18,100 bases of DNA from an uncultured Acetatifactor sp. GTDB lineage: Bacteria; Bacillota; Clostridia; Lachnospirales; Lachnospiraceae. Each line of letters starts with the position of its first letter. Within the stretch, counting starts at the first letter, position 1. The DNA lies in NCBI GenBank assembly GCA_934436245.1, contig CAKSAM010000044.1:1-18100 (forward strand). Reading direction: 5' to 3'. This document shows, in pieces, positions 12,443 to 18,100 of this stretch. The notes under the pieces are model-generated. The model had not been told where the DNA came from. It saw only the letters and a program-made list of their open reading frames with translations, and did not search any database. The position numbers were made by a program, and so were the translations under genes.

Positions 12443-14449
12443 ATGAACAGCGCAGACATTGCAGCAAAATATCAGAAAACTTATTTTATGCCCCCCGAGG
12501 TGACCTACGACTGGGTGAAAAAGGACAGCATTACCAAAGCGCCCATCTGGTGCAGCGTTGACTTAAGAGACGGCAACCAGGCATTGATCGATCCCATGAG
12601 TCTGGAAGATAAGCTGGAGTTCTTTAAGCTGTTGGTAAAAATTGGATTCAAGGAGATTGAGGTCGGCTTCCCCGCTTCTTCCGATACCGAATACAATTTT
12701 ATCCGTGCGTTGATCGAGCGCAACATGATTCCAAATGATGTGACCATTCAGGTATTGACCCAGGCGAGAGAGCATATTATCCGTAAGACCTTTGAGGCGG
12801 TCAAGGGTGCGCCTCATGCGGTGATCCATCTGTACAATTCTACTTCCGTAGAGCAGAGAGAGCAGGTATTCAAAAAGGATAAAGAAGCCATCAAGAAGCT
12901 GGCGGTAGACGGTGCCCGGATGTTAAAGAATCTGGCAGATGAGACGGAAGGTAACTTTACGTTCGAATACAGCCCGGAGAGTTTTTCCCAGACTGAGGTG
13001 GATTATGCATTGGAAGTCTGCAATGCAGTACTGGATGTATGGAAGCCCACTGCTGACTGCAAGGCAATCATCAATCTGCCCACCACCGTACAGGTGGCAA
13101 TGCCTCATGTATTTGCGTGCCAGGTAGAATATATGCACAAGCATCTGAAATATCGTGAAAATGTAGTACTCAGCGTACATCCTCACAATGACCGGGGCTG
13201 CGGCATCAGCGATGCGGAGTTCGGTGTACTGGCCGGAGCAGACCGCGTGGAGGGTACTTTGTTCGGCAACGGTGAGCGTACAGGTAATGTGGATCTGGTA
13301 ACCGTTGCACTGAATATGATGTGCCACGGTGTATATAGCGGACTGGATTTCTCTCATATTATGGAGATCCGCAATGCTTATGAGAATTTTACCGGCATGA
13401 AGGTACATGAGAGAGTTCCTTATGCGGGAGACCTGGTATTTACCGCATTTTCCGGATCCCATCAGGATGCCATCAGCAAAGGTATGGCATGGCAGAAGGA
13501 AGGCAGGACCGGCAAGCGCTGGGATATTCCTTACCTGCCTATCGATCCTGCGGATGTGGGAAGAGAGTACGAATCCGATGTTATCCGTATCAACAGCGTA
13601 TCCGGTAAGGGCGGTGTAGCATTCGTATTGAAGCAGCAGTTTGGCTTTGCACTGCCTGCAGCCATGAAGGAAGAAGTCGGCTACCTGGTAAAGGGTATCT
13701 CCGATAGACGTCATCAGGAATTACTTCCCAAGGAGATCTATGCGATCTTTGAGGAAAATTATATTTACCCTCGCAGTATCTTCAATGTTCCGGAGTGTCA
13801 CTTCAAGCAGGAGAACGGCATTCAGGCCGAGGTGACCATCGAGCAGGGCGGCGCTTCCAGAAGTATTACCACCATGGGTAACGGACGTCTGGATGCAGTC
13901 AGCAATGCAATCAAGACATACTTCGGTATTACCTATGAATTGTCTGTTTACGAAGAGCATGCGATTTCAAGAGGTTCCAACTCTAAGGCAGCTACCTATG
14001 TAGGCATCGTCCATGACGGTAAGTTCTACTGGGGTGTCGGCGTGGATGAGGATATCATCAAGAGTTCCATCGCTGCATTGGTATCCGCTGTGAACAAGCT
14101 GGCAGCAGAGCAGCATATCACCTCCGGCAGAGAGGAGCGGATCGTGGAGATCATCAGTTTCATCCAGAAGAACTACGTGGATGTGACACTGGATATGCTG
14201 GTAGATACTTTCCATCTCTCAAAGCCGTATTTGTCCAAATACATTAAAGAAAAGGCAGGTATGACCTTCCAGGAGGTCGTTCGGGAAGAACGCATGAAGA
14301 AAGCGAGAATGCTTTTGAAGGAGACCAACCAGACAGTGGAGACCATAGCGGCTAACGTTGGTTACGAGAATGTGGAGCACTTCAACCGCCTGTTCAAAAA
14401 GGCTTATGATATGACTCCGGTACAGTATCGGAAACAGAGTGCGGAATAA
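12443..14449 (+). CDS. leuA: 2-isopropylmalate synthase fused to a C-terminal AraC-type DNA-binding domain
   Basis: A 668-residue fusion. Residues 1-561 are a full type 2 LeuA, the enzyme that condenses acetyl-CoA and 2-ketoisovalerate in the first committed step of leucine synthesis. Active-site blocks are SVDLRDGNQAL (38-48), metal-binding HPHND (246-250) and GNGERTGNVDL (275-285). The leucine-binding dimer domain (about 445-555) includes EVTIEQGGASRS, YEEHAISRGSNSKAATYVGI and GVGVDEDI. Residues 562-668 are a complete double helix-turn-helix of the AraC family: LDMLVDTFHLSKPYLSKYIK (about 582-601), then VETIAANVGYENVEHFNRLF and DMTPVQYRK. The join is within one open frame with no stop or shift. 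AGGAGG is 7 nt before the ATG. The fusion suggests that the enzyme itself senses leucine and binds DNA; this is inference. No other leu genes are adjacent. Confidence 0.93.
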   Translation: MNSADIAAKYQKTYFMPPEVTYDWVKKDSITKAPIWCSVDLRDGNQALIDPMSLEDKLEFFKLLVKIGFKEIEVGFPASSDTEYNFIRALIERNMIPNDVTIQVLTQAREHIIRKTFEAVKGAPHAVIHLYNSTSVEQREQVFKKDKEAIKKLAVDGARMLKNLADETEGNFTFEYSPESFSQTEVDYALEVCNAVLDVWKPTADCKAIINLPTTVQVAMPHVFACQVEYMHKHLKYRENVVLSVHPHNDRGCGISDAEFGVLAGADRVEGTLFGNGERTGNVDLVTVALNMMCHGVYSGLDFSHIMEIRNAYENFTGMKVHERVPYAGDLVFTAFSGSHQDAISKGMAWQKEGRTGKRWDIPYLPIDPADVGREYESDVIRINSVSGKGGVAFVLKQQFGFALPAAMKEEVGYLVKGISDRRHQELLPKEIYAIFEENYIYPRSIFNVPECHFKQENGIQAEVTIEQGGASRSITTMGNGRLDAVSNAIKTYFGITYELSVYEEHAISRGSNSKAATYVGIVHDGKFYWGVGVDEDIIKSSIAALVSAVNKLAAEQHITSGREERIVEIISFIQKNYVDVTLDMLVDTFHLSKPYLSKYIKEKAGMTFQEVVREERMKKARMLLKETNQTVETIAANVGYENVEHFNRLFKKAYDMTPVQYRKQSAE

Positions 14450-14452
14450 AGT

Positions 14453-14527
14453 ACGCCCGGGAACTGCGCCATGCGCATTCGCAGGCGCTAAAGCACCTGC
14501 TTCATGTACGGCTGTCGCCGTATAAAA
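14453..14527 (+). repeat. Structured intergenic repeat, copy 1
   Basis: It begins ACGCCCGGGAACTGCGCCATG and contains the hairpin GCAGGCGC-TAAA-GCACCTGC (14481-14500, one C-A mismatch) and the hairpin TACGGC-TGTC-GCCGTA (14507-14522), ending TAAAA. It starts three bases after the leuA stop. Confidence 0.75.
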
Positions 14528-14535
14528 GCAAAGAC

Positions 14536-14609
14536 ACGTCCCGGGAACTGCGCCATGCACATTCGTAGACGCGTTGCGTCTACTTCATGTACGGCTGTCG
14601 CCGTATAAA
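14536..14609 (+). repeat. Structured intergenic repeat, copy 2
   Basis: It has the same order as copy 1: CCCGGGAACTGCGCCATGC, then a perfect 8-bp hairpin GTAGACGC-GTT-GCGTCTAC (14565-14583), then the identical hairpin TACGGC-TGTC-GCCGTA (14590-14605). Stem differences from copy 1 are compensatory at two pairs. Confidence 0.75.
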
Positions 14610-14618
14610 TCCAAAAAT

Positions 14619-14665
14619 AAAAGCACGTCCTCGTGAGCAAGCTCCCAGGGCGTGTTTTTATTTTT
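14619..14665 (+). terminator. Terminator after the repeat pair
   Basis: A 13-bp stem including G-U pairs (14619-14631 with 14647-14659) and a T-rich tail. Its left arm AGCACGTCC resembles the start of the repeat copies. It would end leuA transcription. Confidence 0.8.
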
Positions 14666-14856
14666 GTCTTTGCATGGCTTGTAGCTTTTAACATAATGAC
14701 AGGTCTGAAAAACAAAAATAGGTAGAAATATTTGTTTTTTTCGATTATGATGAAAACATAGAGCAAGAGAATTCGTATCGCGGCATCGGCCGGAGCGACA
14801 AGAGTAAGAACATATAAATGGATGGGGCTTACACAGTAAGCAGATAGGAGCAGAAA
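14666..14856 (+). promoter_or_regulatory. galK upstream region
   Basis: A -10-like TATGAT (14746-14751) lies in an A/T-rich stretch, but no good -35 box is spaced from it. No sugar-regulator palindrome was recognised. AGGAG before galK lies at 14846-14850. Confidence 0.3.
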
Positions 14857-16026
14857 ATGGAAATGAAAGAGACGATTCTGAAGACTTTCGCAGAAGTATT
14901 TGGAGATGCAGAGGGCGCCAAGGCTTATTTTGCACCAGGACGTGTGAATCTGATCGGTGAACATACCGACTATAACGGCGGACATGTATTCCCCTGTGCA
15001 CTGACCATTGGTACTTACGGTGTGGCAAGAAAGAGAAACGACAATAAGCTGCGTTTCTATTCCATGAATTTCGAGCAGCTGGGAGTGATCGAGTCTTCTC
15101 TGGATGATCTGGTACCCAGCAAGGAAGCAGGCTGGACCAATTATCCCAAGGGAGTGATCTGGGCTTTCGGCGAGAAGGGCATGAAAGTGACTTCCGGTAT
15201 GGATCTGCTGTTGAACGGTAATATTCCCAACGGTTCCGGACTTTCTTCTTCCGCTTCCGTAGAAGTGCTGACCGGCTACATCCTGAGGGATTTCTTCGGA
15301 TTTGATGTGACCAATCAGGATCTGGCACTGATCGGACAGTTCTCCGAGAACAAATACAACAAGGTAAACTGCGGTATCATGGATCAGTTTGCCATTGCTA
15401 TGGGTAAAAAGGACAACGCTATTTTCCTGGATACCGCAACTCTGGAGTATGAGTATGCACCGATCCATCTGGAGAATGCGAAGATCGTGATCGCATGCAG
15501 TAATAAAAAGAGAGGCCTGGGAGATTCCAAGTACAATGAGCGCCGCAGTGAGTGTGAGACTGCACTGGCAGAGCTGCAGCAGGTAGTGAAGATCAAGACG
15601 CTGGGTGATCTGGATGAGGAGACCTTTGAAAAGTTCAAGGCTATTATCAAGAGCGATGTCCGTAGAAAGCGTGCAAAGCATGCAGTATATGAGAATCAGA
15701 GAACGATCCGTGCGGTAGAAGCACTGAAGAACAATGATGTGAAGCTGTTCGGCGAGTTGATGAATGCATCCCACGTATCCCTGCGGGATGATTATGAAGT
15801 AACCGGTATCGAGCTGGATACTCTGGTAGAGGAAGCATGGAAGGTAGACGGTGTCATCGGATCCCGTATGACCGGTGCAGGCTTCGGCGGATGTACCGTA
15901 AGCATTGTGAAGGATGAAGCTATTGATACCTTTATCGAGCAGGTAGGCAAAGCATACAAGGAAAAGATAGGCTATGCAGCTGATTTCTATGTAGTAGAGA
16001 TCGGTGACGGCCCCCAGACCCTGTAA
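14857..16026 (+). CDS. galK: Galactokinase
   Basis: A 389-residue GHMP-family kinase that phosphorylates galactose to galactose-1-phosphate, the entry to the Leloir pathway in the cytosol. Visible are the galactokinase signature PGRVNLIGEHTDYNGG (27-42), the ATP loop GNIPNGSGLSSSAS (121-134), GIMDQF (173-178) with the likely catalytic Asp176, and the C-terminal GSRMTGAGFGGCTVSIV (about 336-352). Length is normal for the family. It is the first gene of a galK-galT pair; galT starts about 80 nt downstream with no terminator between them, and a short GC-rich hairpin lies in the gap. UDP-glucose 4-epimerase is not in the window. Codon use is strongly biased, suggesting good expression. Confidence 0.97.
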   Translation: MEMKETILKTFAEVFGDAEGAKAYFAPGRVNLIGEHTDYNGGHVFPCALTIGTYGVARKRNDNKLRFYSMNFEQLGVIESSLDDLVPSKEAGWTNYPKGVIWAFGEKGMKVTSGMDLLLNGNIPNGSGLSSSASVEVLTGYILRDFFGFDVTNQDLALIGQFSENKYNKVNCGIMDQFAIAMGKKDNAIFLDTATLEYEYAPIHLENAKIVIACSNKKRGLGDSKYNERRSECETALAELQQVVKIKTLGDLDEETFEKFKAIIKSDVRRKRAKHAVYENQRTIRAVEALKNNDVKLFGELMNASHVSLRDDYEVTGIELDTLVEEAWKVDGVIGSRMTGAGFGGCTVSIVKDEAIDTFIEQVGKAYKEKIGYAADFYVVEIGDGPQTL

Positions 16027-16107
16027 GAAAAAGTAAGGTTCCTACGCAAACAGAAAGTGAATGCCGCGGAAACAGTCCGAATGGTCCGGCGGCAGAATGG
16101 AGAAAAA

Positions 16108-17610
16108 ATGGATATTCAGGTATTAATTCGTAAATTAGTATCCTACGGAGTACAGACAGGACTGGTTCCGGAGGAAGATGTGATCTATACCACCAACCGT
16201 CTGTTGGAGCTGTTTGAACTGGATGAGCTGGAAGACCGTGACAATGTGACCATGCGCGAGGATGAACTGGAAGAGGTTCTGAAGGGCATGCTGGATTACG
16301 CTTATGAAAAAGGCATTCTTAAGGAGAACAGCGTGGTATACCGTGACCTTTTCGATACGAAGATCATGAGCATGCTGATGCCCAGACCCAGTGAAGTGAT
16401 CCGTCATTTCCATGAACTGTACGAGCAGGTATCTCCTGAGGCAGCTACCGACTATTATTATAAATTAAGCAGAGATTCCGACTATATCCGCCGCTATCGT
16501 ATCTGCAAGGATATGAAATGGGTGGCTCCCACCAAATATGGCGATCTGGATATTACCATCAACCTGTCCAAGCCCGAGAAGGATCCCAAAGCCATCGCCG
16601 CAGCAAAGCTGGCAAAGCAGTCCGGTTATCCGAAATGCTTATTGTGCCGTGAAAATGAGGGTTATGCAGGCCGTGTGAACCATCCTGCCCGTCAGAACCA
16701 CCGTATCATTCCGGTGACCATTAACGGCAGCCAGTGGGGATTCCAGTATTCTCCGTATGTATATTATAATGAGCACTGCATCGTATTTAATTCTCAGCAT
16801 GTGCCTATGAAGATTGAGCATGCGACCTTCTGTAAGCTGTTTGATTTCGTAAAGCAGTTCCCTCATTATTTTGTAGGTTCCAATGCGGATCTGCCCATCG
16901 TAGGCGGTTCCATCTTAAGCCACGATCATTTCCAGGGTGGCCATTACGAGTTTGCCATGGCGAAAGCTCCTGTAGAGAGAACCTTCTCTGTAGGTGGTTT
17001 CGAGGATGTGGATGCCGGTATTGTGGCATGGCCTATGTCCGTGATCCGTCTCAGCGGCACGGATACCGACCGCATCATTGCCCTGGCAGATGTGATCCTG
17101 AACAAGTGGAGAGAATATACGGATGAAGAGGCATTTATCTATGCCTACACCGATAACGAGCCTCATAACACCATCACTCCCATTGCAAGAAAGCGAGGAG
17201 ACAAGTTCGAACTGGATCTGGTGCTGCGTAACAATATCACCACAGAGGAGCATCCGCTGGGAGTCTATCATCCCCATGCAAAGCTGCATCATATCAAAAA
17301 AGAGAATATCGGCCTGATCGAGGTTATGGGTCTGGCAGTACTGCCTGCCCGCCTGAAGGGCGAGATGGCGCATCTGAAGGAAGCGATCCTCGCCGGTAAA
17401 GACTTAAGAGCCGATGAGGAACTGGCAAAGCATGCAGACTGGGTAGACGAGTTCCGTCCGAAATACGATGCCATCACTGCAGAGAACATCGACGGTATCG
17501 TAGAGAAGGAGATCGGTCTGGTATTCATGCAGGTATTGGAAGATGCCGGTGTCTACAAGAGAACTGAAGAAGGCCAAAAGGCGTTCGACCGTTTTGTAAA
17601 AAGCTTATAA
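16108..17610 (+). CDS. galT: UDP-glucose-hexose-1-phosphate uridylyltransferase, class II
   Basis: A 500-residue enzyme exchanging UMP between UDP-glucose and galactose-1-phosphate, the step after GalK. It belongs to the Firmicute class II GalT, longer than the ~350-residue class I form. Visible are the active-site block SHDHFQGGHYEFAM (271-284) with its His residues, the CLLC pair (177-180), NHPARQNHR (191-199), and HPHAKLHHIKKENIGLIEVMG toward the C-terminus. The frame is open from GTG 16057, but ATG 16108 with GGAG 5 nt before it gives the family N-terminus (MDIQVLIRKLVSYG), while the 17 upstream codons look like spacer. It is co-transcribed with galK and ends before a strong terminator. 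Confidence 0.96.
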   Translation: MDIQVLIRKLVSYGVQTGLVPEEDVIYTTNRLLELFELDELEDRDNVTMREDELEEVLKGMLDYAYEKGILKENSVVYRDLFDTKIMSMLMPRPSEVIRHFHELYEQVSPEAATDYYYKLSRDSDYIRRYRICKDMKWVAPTKYGDLDITINLSKPEKDPKAIAAAKLAKQSGYPKCLLCRENEGYAGRVNHPARQNHRIIPVTINGSQWGFQYSPYVYYNEHCIVFNSQHVPMKIEHATFCKLFDFVKQFPHYFVGSNADLPIVGGSILSHDHFQGGHYEFAMAKAPVERTFSVGGFEDVDAGIVAWPMSVIRLSGTDTDRIIALADVILNKWREYTDEEAFIYAYTDNEPHNTITPIARKRGDKFELDLVLRNNITTEEHPLGVYHPHAKLHHIKKENIGLIEVMGLAVLPARLKGEMAHLKEAILAGKDLRADEELAKHADWVDEFRPKYDAITAENIDGIVEKEIGLVFMQVLEDAGVYKRTEEGQKAFDRFVKSL

Positions 17611-17650
17611 TCAAATTTTGTTGAATGTTTGTTGTACATTTGTTGCGAGG

Positions 17651-17682
17651 AAAAGGAATTGTGGTGACACAATTCTTTTTTC
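17651..17682 (+). terminator. Terminator of the galK-galT unit
   Basis: A perfect 8-bp stem GAATTGTG (17656-17663) with CACAATTC (17668-17675), loop GTGA, A-run on the left and six T on the right. The loop also carries the -35 box of the next gene. Confidence 0.9.
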
Positions 17683-17692
17683 TTAGTATAAT
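17664..17692 (+). promoter_or_regulatory. Promoter of the radical SAM gene, embedded in the galT terminator
   Basis: GTGACA (17664-17669), 17-nt spacer, perfect TATAAT (17687-17692). The start codon at 17699 lies 7 nt after the -10 box, so transcription would begin on or next to the A of the ATG. Confidence 0.65.
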
Positions 17693-17698
17693 AATCTC

Positions 17699-18100
17699 AT
17701 GAAATTCTTATTAACAGCTATTAATGCAAAATTCATACATTCCAATCCCGCTATTTACAGCCTGCGGGCCAGTGTGGGAGAAAAGTTACAGCCCTATGTG
17801 GAACTGGCGGAATTCACCATCAATGAGTCTCTGGAAAGTATTCTGGAGGGAATCTGGAAGCGTCAGCCAAAGGTAATAGGATTTTCCTGTTATATCTGGA
17901 ACTGGAAGCTGATCCGGGAGATTCTGACGGAACTGCCGAAGATCCTGCCGGATACGGAAATCTGGCTGGGAGGTCCGGAGGTGACTTATGATGGACCGGG
18001 GCTTTTAAGCGAGTTCCCTCAGATTACCGGAATCATGGTGGGAGAAGGAGAAGTCACCTTCCGGGAGGTACTGGACCAATATGTGCGGGAAGCAGAAAGC
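17699..18100 (+). CDS. B12-binding domain radical SAM protein (DUF4080 type), 3' end outside window
   Basis: The first 134 codons of a cobalamin-binding radical SAM protein; the stop lies beyond the window. The start MKFLLTAINAKFIHSNPAIY is highly typical of this family, followed by a Rossmann-like B12-binding domain: PKVIGFSCYIWNW (about 59-71), TEIWLGGPEVTYDGPGLL and GIMVGEGEVTFREVL. The radical SAM CxxxCxxC cluster would follow outside the window. Family members are annotated as radical SAM enzymes of mostly unknown substrate. ATG 17699 is the first possible start, since an in-frame TAG lies at 17684. There is no ribosome-binding sequence before it. It is separated from galT by a terminator and has its own promoter. 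Confidence 0.9.
   Translation, partial: MKFLLTAINAKFIHSNPAIYSLRASVGEKLQPYVELAEFTINESLESILEGIWKRQPKVIGFSCYIWNWKLIREILTELPKILPDTEIWLGGPEVTYDGPGLLSEFPQITGIMVGEGEVTFREVLDQYVREAES

Noticed and set aside
12923..13714. 263-codon minus-strand frame opposite leuA
   Set aside because: No ribosome site and no domain; the plus strand is clearly LeuA.
14453..14609. CRISPR array
   Set aside because: Only two copies about 75 bp long with internal hairpins and no regular unique spacers.
14453..14609. The tandem repeats as further copies of the xpt-leader element
   Set aside because: They share short words such as ATGCG and ATAAA, but the hairpin order and internal loops differ, so a common origin is not supported.
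14488..15774. 428-codon minus-strand frame opposite galK
   Set aside because: Antisense shadow of galK that runs through the structured repeats, whose translation gives the spurious YTATAVHE-type peptide.

Overview
The window looks like a chromosomal segment from a Lachnospiraceae-type gut Firmicute. The evidence is moderate GC with AT-rich intergenic gaps, strong AGGAGG-type ribosome sites, a class II (Firmicute-type) galT next to galK, an A/T/E-rich lipoprotein linker, and a B12-binding radical SAM protein of the DUF4080 type. The genus cannot be fixed from sequence alone.

Layout. (1) 1-666: the end of a sugar ABC permease. (2) 690-2290: an accessory scar, with the C-terminal stump of a large serine recombinase, an intact XRE regulator with its own operator-like repeats, a frameshifted ORF6N gene and the C-terminal end of a DUF4143 ATPase. 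(3) 2295-5223, minus strand: a small HExxH/CxxC protein and a two-gene unit with a RimK-like ATP-grasp ligase followed by a FolC-like Mur ligase. (4) 5300-11426: purine salvage and uptake. xpt has a 160-nt structured leader and is followed by a BMP-family lipoprotein, a two-domain ABC ATPase and two permeases. (5) 11507-11992: a short cytidylate-kinase-like protein. (6) 12443-14449: 2-isopropylmalate synthase fused in frame to an AraC-type HTH domain. (7) 14450-14860: tandem structured repeats and a terminator. (8) 14857-17610: galK-galT of the Leloir pathway. (9) 17699 to the window end: a radical SAM gene that appears to be leaderless.

How the genes fit together. The BMP/ATPase/permease cluster would import nucleosides or purine bases, and Xpt would convert xanthine to XMP. 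GalK and GalT process galactose. The LeuA-AraC fusion joins the first committed step of leucine synthesis, including its leucine-sensing domain, to a DNA-binding module. The ATP-grasp/Mur-ligase pair has the two ligase folds that are fused in cyanophycin synthetase, and its product is unknown.

Most notable items: the LeuA-AraC fusion; the ATP-grasp/Mur ligase operon; a structured RNA element shared by the xpt leader and the 3' end of the kinase-like gene, with compensatory base changes; a second structured tandem repeat after leuA; and the leaderless promoter embedded in the galT terminator. All homology calls come from motif recognition by eye; no database search was run.
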